Below, piece by piece: positions 42,222 to 50,503 of a DNA stretch of 64,000 nucleotides. Location: NCBI RefSeq assembly GCF_008711325.1, contig NZ_VXDB01000017.1:41325-105324 (forward strand), read 5' to 3'. Source of the DNA: Roseibium sediminis. Its GTDB lineage: Bacteria > Pseudomonadota > Alphaproteobacteria > Rhizobiales > Stappiaceae. The translations under genes were made by a program, and so were the position numbers. The notes beneath the pieces were generated by a model that was not told the origin of the DNA, made no database searches, and worked only from the letters and a program-made list of their open reading frames with translations. Numbering within the stretch: the first letter of the stretch is position 1; every line of letters starts with the position of its first letter.

Positions 42222-43277
42222 ATGACAAGCATCCCAGGCTCTGCCGGTTCCCGTCTCCGTCATCGCTTCAAACCGGGCACCAGCGGCACGTTGGTGGTGG
42301 TTTATTCGCAAGTTCGCGTTCCCGACGGCAAGTTCGGACTGGAGCGGCTGTTTTCCGACACGCGCCATGCCTGTCTGTTCCTGAATGATCCCCAAAATGG
42401 CTGGTATCTTGGACTGCATGACGAGATCAACCGTCAGCTGGACGCCGCAATTGGTGAAGCCCGCCCCGACCGGATCATTCACTATGGATCCTCGATGGGG
42501 GCTGTTGCGGCCCTTGGCATTGGGCTTGAGCGCTCTGATGGGCCCATTCATGCCTTTGGCGGCGAACTCCTTCCCGGCACACCGGACTCGCAGGGACGGC
42601 AGTATGGTGTACGCCCGAATGACCCGAGCTACCCGGATTTCAGGACGCTCGGATCCAACCCACCCGCACATCCGGTTCATCTCTACTATGGCTGCTTTGA
42701 TGGTACGGATGCGGCAAACGCGGCTATTGCGATGGACTGGTTTCCGCACGCAACCCTCCATCTTCTGGCGTCGACCCATGCCAGCCACGATCACCTCTAC
42801 AGCCTGAACATCATCCGGCGGATCATCCGCACCTTTGATCGTGACCCGGCCCCTGAGCTTCGCTCCAAGGAGCTTTATGCCGCGTTTGACCGGGAGAGCC
42901 TTCAAAGGTTCGGCAATTTCGTCGAGCGCCGGGCGGACGGACCACTTCCCACACCTGATGAGATTCAGTCGGAACACGACTACACCAACAACCCGGGACT
43001 TCAGCTGCTGCACGCAGAAATGCTCGCGCGCCACGGAAATCCCGAAGCAGCGGCACAAGAACTGGCGGAGCTTGAAGAACGGGTCAGCGCCCATCAGCTC
43101 TGGCGGAGCTTGCCGAAGCGCTGGCGCAGGTTGATGCCTTTAAGGCGGACCGCCCTGCTGCTGGACATCGGCAACAGCACTGAAGCTGGCCGAGTGTTTG
43201 ATACAATGCGGGCACGGTTTCCTCTCGACGAGCCAATGGAAGACCTCGCACGCCGATTGGGCATCGCCTCGGGTTGA
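42222..43277 (+). CDS. Alpha/beta-hydrolase-like protein of unknown function
   Basis: A 351-aa soluble protein. The first part resembles an alpha/beta hydrolase: strand TLVVVYSQVRV (about 17-27), then a nucleophile-elbow-like RIIHYGSSMGAVAALGIG (about 84-101, GxSxG), then a possible catalytic His in STHASHDHLYSL (about 190). The C-terminal third is helical and repeat-like (LLHAEMLARHGNPEAAAQELAELE), reminiscent of a TPR. The start at 42222 excludes a frame that reads through sulP. It begins 52 bases after sulP and may be co-transcribed. I do not recognise a named family. Confidence 0.7.
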   Translation: MTSIPGSAGSRLRHRFKPGTSGTLVVVYSQVRVPDGKFGLERLFSDTRHACLFLNDPQNGWYLGLHDEINRQLDAAIGEARPDRIIHYGSSMGAVAALGIGLERSDGPIHAFGGELLPGTPDSQGRQYGVRPNDPSYPDFRTLGSNPPAHPVHLYYGCFDGTDAANAAIAMDWFPHATLHLLASTHASHDHLYSLNIIRRIIRTFDRDPAPELRSKELYAAFDRESLQRFGNFVERRADGPLPTPDEIQSEHDYTNNPGLQLLHAEMLARHGNPEAAAQELAELEERVSAHQLWRSLPKRWRRLMPLRRTALLLDIGNSTEAGRVFDTMRARFPLDEPMEDLARRLGIASG

Positions 43278-43280
43278 CCG

Positions 43281-43760
43281 CTATTGACCGTAGGGCTGGA
43301 TGAGAGGCGGAATGGCGCGGCAGAACCGGTAGGCAACCGGAGGACGTTCGCCTTCCTGCACAACGAGCTTGCTCGGGCCACGGCTGGTGACCGTAACCAG
43401 CCCGAGTGCGCTCCCGCCCCGGTCCAGTCGGCAATTCATCGCCGCGCGTTGAACGCGCGTGGCGTTTTGCTCGGCTCCATAGACAACACAGATCCGACCG
43501 GGCGTTTCAAAGAGACCGCGATAGATCGCGATGGCATCTCCCGGCTCGCCTTCATCAATCCGCGCAACCGACTCACACCGATCCACCTGACGGGCCCAGA
43601 TGCCTTGCGCAAAGTCGGCGAAGCGGAGGTCAAGGGTCCTGCTTGCAAGGATTTCCGATGACCGCTGGATAGTGACGGTTCGATCGCCTTTTGCGGCATG
43701 GGCCGGAGACAAGCCAGCGATCAGGAGCATCGCCATACCCATCCAGATGGTTTGTCTCAC
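43281..43760 (-). CDS. Secreted hypothetical protein
   Basis: A 159-aa protein with a clear signal peptide (MRQTIWMGMAMLL...SPAHAAKG, cleavage near residue 23). The mature part has four Cys (contexts DRCESV, RICVVYG, MNCRLD and RFCRAI), which suggests a disulfide-bonded periplasmic domain. No family recognised. It is convergent with the hydrolase-like gene, with only 3 bases between the stops, and divergent from mmcB. Confidence 0.65.
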   Translation of the reverse strand: MRQTIWMGMAMLLIAGLSPAHAAKGDRTVTIQRSSEILASRTLDLRFADFAQGIWARQVDRCESVARIDEGEPGDAIAIYRGLFETPGRICVVYGAEQNATRVQRAAMNCRLDRGGSALGLVTVTSRGPSKLVVQEGERPPVAYRFCRAIPPLIQPYGQ

Positions 43761-43930
43761 AGTTGCAGCCCTCCCAAGCTTTCCTGGATGCCTGCAGTGC
43801 GCTCCTCCCCCGTCCGGGCCCTCTGCAGGTGTCGATGTTCTGCCAAATCCTTACCGAGCCATGCAAGTCGGCGCAACCTGCGATTTGTTCACGGTCACTA
43901 TCCTTCGCTTCCAGTTTTCGGTTATAGATG

Positions 43931-43945
43931 GAACAAGCCGGGAAC
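43931..43945. promoter_or_regulatory. LexA SOS box (GAAC-N7-GAAC)
   Basis: GAACAAGCCGGGAAC is an exact GAAC-N7-GAAC direct repeat, the complement of the alphaproteobacterial LexA site GTTC-N7-GTTC. It lies 62 bases before mmcB, a DNA-repair gene known to be DNA-damage inducible in Caulobacter. It predicts LexA repression and SOS induction. The rest of the 247-base gap (43761-44007) shows nothing else. Confidence 0.82.
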
Positions 43946-44007
43946 AAATAAATTAGGCTCTGTCTTCAATCCGTCCGCACAGCCTGACATCATTGACATG
44001 AGGGACC

Positions 44008-44502
44008 ATGCTTTCTGAAACCAACAGAATAGTGCTGGATGATCCGCTTAGCGACGGTCGTCAGTCGGAAACGGCGCAGCTTGTCTGGCGTGGCACAGCC
44101 CGGCTGATGCGAAGCCTCGACTTTTCCAGTCTGGCCGAAGTCACGCTCGCCTCGGGCCGACGGGCAGATCTTCTGGCCCTTGGTCCCAGACACGAAATCT
44201 GGATCATCGAGGTTAAATCCTCGATCGCCGATCTTCGGGCCGACACGAAGTGGCCGGACTACCGGCAGCATTGCGACCGGTTGTTTTTTGCAACCCACCC
44301 GGATGTCCCCATGGAGATTTTTCCGCAGGAGGCCGGACTGATCCTGTCGGACGGTTATCATGCGGAAATCCTGCGCGAAGCACCGGAACACAAACTGCCG
44401 GCGGCAACGCGCAAATCTGTGACCCATCGGTTCGCCCGCCATGCAGCCAACCGGCTGCACGGCTTGATGGACCCTGATCTGACGACAGCCCTCAGGTCCT
44501 AG
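44008..44502 (+). CDS. mmcB: DNA repair protein MmcB-like
   Basis: A 164-aa protein of the MmcB family (restriction-endonuclease-like fold), first described as a DNA-damage tolerance factor in Caulobacter. A PD-(D/E)XK-like core is visible: E44, D54 (GRRADLLAL) and E68-x-K70 (IIEVKSSIADLRADTKW). The surrounding YRQHCDRLFFATHPDVP and EAGLILSDGYHAEIL are typical. It is a single gene behind a LexA box and not next to imuABC. It probably acts on damaged DNA; the active-site residues suggest a nuclease-like chemistry, unproven. Confidence 0.88.
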   Translation: MLSETNRIVLDDPLSDGRQSETAQLVWRGTARLMRSLDFSSLAEVTLASGRRADLLALGPRHEIWIIEVKSSIADLRADTKWPDYRQHCDRLFFATHPDVPMEIFPQEAGLILSDGYHAEILREAPEHKLPAATRKSVTHRFARHAANRLHGLMDPDLTTALRS

Positions 44503-44539
44503 TGCATCGGGCGGTTTGTTGGAGACGCCCAAAGCTGAT

Positions 44540-45985
44540 CTAGACTTGCTTGAGTGCCGGATAAAGGCGCTTCCAGCTCCCGTAAGCGTCCTCATATGCA
44601 GACACCTGTTCAGGCGTCGGCGAGATTGTGTCAGCAAGGGGCGGAACGGAGAAAATATCCGGGTCATACCCGCGAACTGACGCCTGAGCCAGACGCGCTG
44701 CGCCAAGGGACGCCCCAAAATCTCCTTCTGCAGGAAGGTCCACCGGCACATTCAAAACGGAGGCGAGGATCTGAAGCCAGGTTCGCGACCGTGCGCCACC
44801 ACCGACCGCAAGCAGGCGGTCAATTCGTGTGCCAGCCTGTTCAAGCGCCTCAACGCAATCCTTCAGCCCTAAGCAGACACCTTCCAGAACAGACTGGACC
44901 AGGTCTCCCCGCTGCGTTGCATGCGAGAGATTCGAAAAATTCCCCCGAATTTCAGCATCATTGTGAGGCGTTCGCTCCCCTCCGAGATAGGGAAGAAACT
45001 TGACCGGCGAGGGGCCGGACACCGTGCCAATGGCCGTGACCAGATCCGCTGGCTTTTCGCCGAACAGGCGCGAGACCCAGTTCAGACTGTCTGCTGCAGA
45101 CAAAATTACGCCCATCTGGTGCCACGTGTCCGGAACAGCATGGCAAAAGGCATGAACCGCGCTTTCAACGTTCGGCCTGAATGCATCTGTGGTCGCGAAT
45201 ATCACCCCGGATGTGCCAAGCGAGACGAAGGCGGAGCCCGGCCGTACCGCGCCAATGCCGCAAGCTGCAGCGGCATTATCGCCGCCGCCGCCGGCTACAA
45301 TCGGGGCCGTCGTCCAGCCCCAGCGCTGGCACAGGGACGGCCTCACGGTCCCCGTCCCATGTGTTCCCTCGACCAGTGTCGGCATGTGATCTCGCGACAA
45401 TCCGGTTGCTGCCAACAGGTCATCACACCAATCGCGCGCCGCAACATCCATCCAGAGTGTTCCGGCACTGTCAGACATGTCGCTGGCATGTCCTCCCGTC
45501 AGACAAAGACGAATATAGTCCTTGGGCAGGAGGACCTTTGCAGTCTGCTGGAATATCTGCGGCTCATGCTCGCGAACCCATTGCAGCTTGGGCGCTGTGA
45601 AGCCCGGCATGACGCGGTTGCCCCCGGCTGTCAGGAATTTCGGCTGGCCCTCTTCCAGCTGCAGGCTCTGCGCTACCGATCGCGTATCGTTCCACAAGAT
45701 GCATGGTCGAAGGGGCCGATCATCCTTCCCCAGAAGGGTCGCTCCATGCATCTGGCCGGACAATCCGATGGCCCGCACATCGGCCATTGCTTTCGGTGCC
45801 TCGTCTGCGATCCTGTCCAGAGCCTTTGCGCAGCCTGCCCACCAGTCTTCCGGGTCCTGTTCTGCCCAGGACGGATGGGGACGATAGACTTCGAATGCCT
45901 CGCTGGCCGACGAAATGATCCGTTGCTCCTCATCGATCAGGATCGCCTTGACCGAGCTCGTTCCGAAATCCAACCCCAGATACAT
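44540..45985 (-). CDS. xylB: Xylulokinase
   Basis: Phosphorylates D-xylulose to xylulose 5-phosphate. It is a 481-aa FGGY-family kinase: N-terminal ATP loop LGLDFGTSSVKAIL, ALGLSGQMHGATLL (catalytic region), CILWNDTRS, and the C-terminal LLAVGGGARSRTWLQILA signature. Length is normal. It is divergent from a ROK regulator, with a strong palindrome between them. No xylose isomerase is next to it, so it may serve xylitol or arabitol breakdown or act with a distant xylA. Confidence 0.92.
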   Translation of the reverse strand: MYLGLDFGTSSVKAILIDEEQRIISSASEAFEVYRPHPSWAEQDPEDWWAGCAKALDRIADEAPKAMADVRAIGLSGQMHGATLLGKDDRPLRPCILWNDTRSVAQSLQLEEGQPKFLTAGGNRVMPGFTAPKLQWVREHEPQIFQQTAKVLLPKDYIRLCLTGGHASDMSDSAGTLWMDVAARDWCDDLLAATGLSRDHMPTLVEGTHGTGTVRPSLCQRWGWTTAPIVAGGGGDNAAAACGIGAVRPGSAFVSLGTSGVIFATTDAFRPNVESAVHAFCHAVPDTWHQMGVILSAADSLNWVSRLFGEKPADLVTAIGTVSGPSPVKFLPYLGGERTPHNDAEIRGNFSNLSHATQRGDLVQSVLEGVCLGLKDCVEALEQAGTRIDRLLAVGGGARSRTWLQILASVLNVPVDLPAEGDFGASLGAARLAQASVRGYDPDIFSVPPLADTISPTPEQVSAYEDAYGSWKRLYPALKQV

Positions 45986-46100
45986 TGGTCTGCCTGTCCC
46001 TTGTCTTTTGAGGTTGGTATTACCTACCCCTTCGTCATCTTGTATTTACACGGCTATTCGTGCTGCGGGCAGATTTCGGATCGATCAATTTCGCATTGGT

Positions 46101-46123
46101 ATTTTTTTGGACACCAAAAAAAT
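46101..46123. promoter_or_regulatory. XylR/ROK-type operator palindrome
   Basis: ATTTTTTTGG (46101-46110) and CCAAAAAAAT (46114-46123) are perfect 10-bp inverted arms around ACA. The site lies in the 236-base gap between xylB and the ROK regulator and resembles TTTGG...CCAAA-type operators of ROK repressors. It could control both genes. Confidence 0.68.
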
Positions 46124-46221
46124 GTTGATTGACCGTCCCTCTCCTGCCAGATTGCGGCTCTCTTTCGGGTATTCATGACCCGTAATTTCAAGCTTACGCG
46201 TTAGCAACACAGGACCAGGTC

Positions 46222-47424
46222 ATGCCTCATAAGGCGGATCGCGACCAGATACGACGTCAGAACCGAAGCATCATTCTCCAGGCTTTGCGCCGGGACGGTC
46301 CGCTTGCGCGCATAGAACTGGGGCAGATTACAAAACTCAGCCCGGCAACCGTGACTTCCATCACCGGTGATTTGCTCGATCAGGGACTGATCGAAGGCTT
46401 CGAGACAAGTGAGCAGAAGGAGCAATCGACGCGCGGGCGCCCAAGATCCTTGCTTCGCCTGACGCCAAACGCCGCCTATGTTGTCTGCGTCAGATTGTCG
46501 GTTCAGCGACTTGATCTGGCCTTGGTCGATTATTCAGGCCAGACCGTCGCTCATCATTCGGCTCCCCTTGAAGGGAATGCCCTTACATCTGACACCACAT
46601 CTCCACGACTTGTTCATCTCATTCGCGAGCTTTTGACCATGGCGGATGCGCCATCATCCCGGGTTCAGGAAATCGGCCTGATCGCGCAAGGGGCTGTGGA
46701 TGTGGATGTGGAAGCGGGCACGATCATATGGAGTCCGGCGATAGACGGGCGAAACACACAAATCGTCGAGCCTCTGTCTGCCGCGTTTGACGCGCATTGC
46801 ACCATCGTGAATGACACGAACATGATCACCGAGGCCTTGCACTGGTCGGACCCGGAAAAATATGCGGGGACCTTTGTCGTCGTGTTCCTCGACCACGGCA
46901 TGGGAATGGGTCTTTACCTCGACGGACGTCTGTTTTGCGGCGCCAATGGTAAGGCCGCGGAAATCGGCCACACCAATCACATGCCGGACGGCGCGCTGTG
47001 CCAATGCGGCAAGAAGGGGTGTTTTGAGGCCTATCTTTCGGAAAATGCCCTTTCCCGGATCGCGCTTGCAGAGCCGAGCTGTGACGCGCCCTCGCTGGAC
47101 GCCGCACTGGAGTTGGCCGCGTCCGGCAATGGCCCGGTTCTGGACGGCTTTTCGGGAGCCGGTCGGGTCCTTGGCTTTGCTCTTGCACGCATCATTGCCA
47201 TGTTTGATCCCCGCCGCATCGTCCTTACCGGACGCTCTGCAAGAGCCCTTCCCTACATGCAGGAGGGAATGCGCTCGGGCCTTGAGGATGGACTGATAGC
47301 GGACCTCAGCCAGAACCACGAAATTGACGTGGCGCCATGGGACGAAGACTACATCATTCGCGGCATGGCGGCTCAGGCCATGACCCGCCTGGACCTTTGC
47401 TACAAGGGCACTGCTGGTCGCTAG
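46222..47424 (+). CDS. ROK-family transcriptional regulator (XylR-like)
   Basis: DNA-binding sugar-responsive repressor, 400 aa. An N-terminal winged HTH (about residues 12-60; ILQALRRDGPLARIELGQIT, then SPATVTSITGDLL) precedes a ROK kinase-fold effector domain. The zinc-binding ROK motif is CQCGKKGCFEAYLSENAL (about residues 257-274), and AAEIGHTNH precedes it. AGGA precedes the ATG. It is divergent from xylB and its likely operator lies in the gap. The ligand is probably xylose or a related pentose. Confidence 0.87.
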   Translation: MPHKADRDQIRRQNRSIILQALRRDGPLARIELGQITKLSPATVTSITGDLLDQGLIEGFETSEQKEQSTRGRPRSLLRLTPNAAYVVCVRLSVQRLDLALVDYSGQTVAHHSAPLEGNALTSDTTSPRLVHLIRELLTMADAPSSRVQEIGLIAQGAVDVDVEAGTIIWSPAIDGRNTQIVEPLSAAFDAHCTIVNDTNMITEALHWSDPEKYAGTFVVVFLDHGMGMGLYLDGRLFCGANGKAAEIGHTNHMPDGALCQCGKKGCFEAYLSENALSRIALAEPSCDAPSLDAALELAASGNGPVLDGFSGAGRVLGFALARIIAMFDPRRIVLTGRSARALPYMQEGMRSGLEDGLIADLSQNHEIDVAPWDEDYIIRGMAAQAMTRLDLCYKGTAGR

Positions 47425-47749
47425 ACCCCGCGCCGGGTCCTTCGTCTCGTTGCCTGATTTGCCTCCAGCGACGGAATTTGCTGCATTGCAGCAGTCAAAA
47501 CTTGGCTCGACACCCTGTTTTTCATCGGTTTTTGGCCCCGCTCCGCGCCACTGTATTTCATGGGACCGACATTACCAAGCTGATGAAATAATTCAGCTTT
47601 AAACCTGATAAAAAACCTCTTGTTTTTACATGCCTCAAAAAAAATTTGACTAACTGTTCAAATTTTTTTCCAATGAATACCAACAGCAATCTCAAGCAAC
47701 GAAGATTGCGCCAAATATTCGCAAATCGCCTTTTATCCGGAGGGCCCGA
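47425..47749. other. Intergenic region upstream of preT
   Basis: A 325-base region without a credible gene. Its 3' half is very AT-rich and contains a RutR-like site inside a longer 12+8+12 inverted repeat (47638-47669). A weak GACCC/GGGTC hairpin follows the ROK stop. The preT ribosome site GGAGG is at the 3' end. Confidence 0.5.
47646..47661. promoter_or_regulatory. RutR-like operator before the pyrimidine genes
   Basis: TTGACTAACTGTTCAA matches the RutR consensus TTGACCA-N2-TGGTCAA at 12 of 14 fixed positions. It is the centre of a longer perfect inverted repeat with 12-bp arms (47638-47649 and 47658-47669). It sits about 89 bases before preT, so control by a TetR-type uracil/thymine-responsive regulator is likely. 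Confidence 0.7.
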
Positions 47750-49105
47750 ATGACCCAATCCAATGCTGCTCCTGACGTGGCTGCAGGACGTCTGTCTGAC
47801 GAGGAATACGCCCGAAATTTTGCAGACCTGCATCCCTTGCTCGACCCGCATGAAGCGCGGGTGGAAGCGGATCGATGCTATTTCTGCCACGATGCTCCGT
47901 GCATGCAGGCCTGCCCGACCAGCATCGACATTCCGCAGTTCATTCGCCAGATCTCGACAGGCAACCCCACCGGGTCTGCAAAGACCATCTATGACCAGAA
48001 CATCCTCGGCGGCATGTGCGCTCGCGTTTGCCCGACGGAAACCTTGTGCGAACAGTCCTGCGTTCGGGAAGTTGCCGAGGGCAAACCGGTGAAGATCGGT
48101 CAGCTGCAGCGCTATGCGACCGATCACTACATGTCGACCAACGACAAGACTCCCTACACACGCAAGGCCGCGAGCAGCAAGCGGGTGGCTGTCGTCGGCG
48201 CGGGTCCTGCCGGTCTGGCCTGTGCCCATGCTCTGGCCGTCGAGGGGCATGACATTGATCTTTACGACGCACGTGCAAAGGCGGGCGGGCTGAACGAGTT
48301 CGGCATTGCCGCCTACAAGTCGGTCGACAATTTCGCCGCGCGCGAGGTCGACTTCATTCTGTCCATCGGCGGCATCACGCTCAAGGCCGGACAAAAGCTT
48401 GGCACCGACATTCATCTTGCTGACCTGCGCAGCCAGTATGATGCCATCTTCCTCAGCATCGGCCTTGGCGGCGTCAATGATCTTGGACTTGAAAACGAGG
48501 CCAAGGACGGCGTTCTCAATGCGGTCGACTACATCTCCGAGCTTCGCCAGGCCAAAGACCTGTCCAGCTTGCCGGTCGGCAAGCGTGTTGTCGTCATCGG
48601 CGGCGGCATGACAGCAGTCGACATTGCCGTTCAATCGCGCCTTCTCGGGGCAGAAGATGTGACCATTGCCTATCGCCGTGGTCAGGATCGGATGAACGCG
48701 AGCGAGTATGAACAGCATCTGGCTCAGACGAACGGTGTCAAGATCCTGACCTGGGCCCAGCCCAAGGGACTTGTTGCGCAAAACGGTCATATCAGCGGTA
48801 TCGAGCTTGAAAAAACCAGAGAGACCGGCGGCGCCCTGAAAGGCACCGGCGAAACGGTGACCTTGCCTGCGGACATGGTTTTCAAGGCTGTCGGCCAGAC
48901 CCTTGTCCCGGCCGTGCTCAACGGATCGGGGCCCGCCCCGCAGATCGAGAAAGGGCGGATCGTTGTCGATGCGGACCGCAAGACCAGCCTCGATGACGTT
49001 TGGGCTGGTGGTGACTGTGTTCTCGGCGGCGAGGATTTGACCGTTGCCGCAGTCGAGGACGGCAAGATCGCCGCTGCCGCCATTCATCGCGCGCTGAGCG
49101 CCTGA
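47750..49105 (+). CDS. preT: NAD-dependent dihydropyrimidine dehydrogenase subunit PreT
   Basis: Flavin/iron-sulfur subunit of dihydropyrimidine dehydrogenase, 451 aa, which reduces uracil and thymine to the 5,6-dihydro forms with PreA. N-terminal cysteine clusters are visible in RCYFCHDAPCMQACPTSIDIP and GGMCARVCPTETLCEQSC (about residues 43-105). The FAD site VAVVGAGPAGLACAHAL (about 145) and the NAD site RVVVIGGGMTAVDIA (about 281) follow. GGAGG precedes the ATG by about 7 bases. The first gene of preT-preA, behind a RutR-like operator. Confidence 0.92.
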   Translation: MTQSNAAPDVAAGRLSDEEYARNFADLHPLLDPHEARVEADRCYFCHDAPCMQACPTSIDIPQFIRQISTGNPTGSAKTIYDQNILGGMCARVCPTETLCEQSCVREVAEGKPVKIGQLQRYATDHYMSTNDKTPYTRKAASSKRVAVVGAGPAGLACAHALAVEGHDIDLYDARAKAGGLNEFGIAAYKSVDNFAAREVDFILSIGGITLKAGQKLGTDIHLADLRSQYDAIFLSIGLGGVNDLGLENEAKDGVLNAVDYISELRQAKDLSSLPVGKRVVVIGGGMTAVDIAVQSRLLGAEDVTIAYRRGQDRMNASEYEQHLAQTNGVKILTWAQPKGLVAQNGHISGIELEKTRETGGALKGTGETVTLPADMVFKAVGQTLVPAVLNGSGPAPQIEKGRIVVDADRKTSLDDVWAGGDCVLGGEDLTVAAVEDGKIAAAAIHRALSA

Positions 49106-49127
49106 CCCGTTTCAAGGAGATCCCACC

Positions 49128-50441
49128 ATGGCTGATCTGCGCACGAATTTCGTAGGCATCAAATCGCCGAACCCGTTCTGGCTGGCATCCGCTCCCCCGA
49201 CCGACAAGGCCTATAACGTCGTCAGGGCGTTTCAGGCCGGATGGGGCGGCGTCGTCTGGAAAACGCTTGGGGAAGACCCACCTGTGGTCAACGTCAATGG
49301 TCCCCGATACGGCGCGATCCACGGCAAGGACCGGCATCTCATCGGCTTCAACAATATCGAGCTGATCACGGATCGCCCGCTCGAAGTGAACCTGCAGGAG
49401 ATCAAGCAGGTCAAACGGGACTGGAAGGATCGCGCCCTTGTCGTATCCCTGATGGTTCCGTGTGAAGAGAAAAACTGGATCGACATCCTCAAGAAGGTTG
49501 AAGATACCGAGGCCGACGGGGTTGAGCTCAATTTCGGCTGCCCGCACGGCATGAGCGAGCGCGGCATGGGCTCGGCTGTCGGACAGGTGCCGGAATATAT
49601 CGAGATGGTGACCCGCTGGTGCAAACAGCACACGCGCATGCCGGTGATCGTCAAGCTGACCCCGAACATCACCGACATTCGCAAGCCTGCTCAGGCTGCT
49701 AATGCGGGCGGGGCCGACGCGGTTTCGCTGATCAACACCATCAACTCGATTGTCGGCGTTGATCTGGACGCCATGGCGCCCACTCCAACAATTGATGGCA
49801 AGGGCGCTCATGGCGGCTATTGCGGGCCTGCGGTGAAGCCGATCGCCCTCAACATGGTTGCCGAAATCGCCCGCGATCCGGTCACCCATGGTCTGCCGAT
49901 TTCCGGAATTGGCGGAGTGACGACATGGCGCGATGCGGCCGAGTTCATGGCTCTTGGGGCCGGCACCGTACAGGTCTGCACCGCAGCCATGACCTATGGC
50001 TTCAAGGTCGTTCAGGACATGATCGAGGGGCTGTCCGACTGGATGGACAGTTCCGGTTACACCAGCATCGACCAGTTTGTCGGCAAGGCCGTGCCGAATT
50101 GCTCGGACTGGCAGCACCTCAACCTGAACTACATCGCCAAGGCAAAGATCGATCAGGACCTTTGCATCAAGTGTGGTCGCTGCCACATCGCCTGTGAGGA
50201 TACGTCCCATCAGGCCATTACGAGCATGTTCAACGGCGAACGCCATTTCGAGGTGATCGACGAGGAATGCGTCGGCTGTAACCTGTGCGTCAGCGTCTGT
50301 CCCGTGGAGAACTGCATCACCATGGAAGCGATGGAGGCAGGCAGCATCGACCCGCGTACCGGCAAGAAGGTCGACCCGACCTACGCCAACTGGACCACCC
50401 ACCCGAACAATCCGATGGCGGTCACGGAAGCAGCAGAATAA
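49128..50441 (+). CDS. preA: NAD-dependent dihydropyrimidine dehydrogenase subunit PreA
   Basis: Catalytic FMN subunit, 437 aa: a dihydroorotate-dehydrogenase-like TIM barrel (LRTNFVGIKSPNPFWLASAPPT at the start; ELNFGCPHGMSERGMGSAVGQ with the active-site Cys region). Two C-terminal 4Fe-4S motifs follow, CIKCGRCHIAC and CVGCNLCVSVCPVENC (about residues 345-400). AAGGAGAT precedes the ATG. It follows preT by 22 bases and a terminator closes the operon, so dihydropyrimidinase and beta-ureidopropionase must be encoded elsewhere. Confidence 0.94.
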   Translation: MADLRTNFVGIKSPNPFWLASAPPTDKAYNVVRAFQAGWGGVVWKTLGEDPPVVNVNGPRYGAIHGKDRHLIGFNNIELITDRPLEVNLQEIKQVKRDWKDRALVVSLMVPCEEKNWIDILKKVEDTEADGVELNFGCPHGMSERGMGSAVGQVPEYIEMVTRWCKQHTRMPVIVKLTPNITDIRKPAQAANAGGADAVSLINTINSIVGVDLDAMAPTPTIDGKGAHGGYCGPAVKPIALNMVAEIARDPVTHGLPISGIGGVTTWRDAAEFMALGAGTVQVCTAAMTYGFKVVQDMIEGLSDWMDSSGYTSIDQFVGKAVPNCSDWQHLNLNYIAKAKIDQDLCIKCGRCHIACEDTSHQAITSMFNGERHFEVIDEECVGCNLCVSVCPVENCITMEAMEAGSIDPRTGKKVDPTYANWTTHPNNPMAVTEAAE

Positions 50442-50449
50442 AAACATGA

Positions 50450-50480
50450 AGCCCGGCCAATCCTGTTGGCCGGGCTTTTG
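50450..50480 (+). terminator. Rho-independent terminator after preA
   Basis: AGCCCGGCCAA (50450-50460), loop TCCTG, TTGGCCGGGCT (50466-50476), then TTTTG. The 11-bp GC-rich stem followed by U residues is a classic intrinsic terminator; it may also act on the convergent dehydrogenase transcript. Confidence 0.88.
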
Positions 50481-50503
50481 ATTCAGACTTCAGATACAGG
50501 TTT

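Noticed and set aside
47558..50447. Two 509-codon minus-strand frames opposite preT and preA
   Set aside because: Antisense to genes with intact Fe-S and flavin motifs; no ribosome site or family motif.
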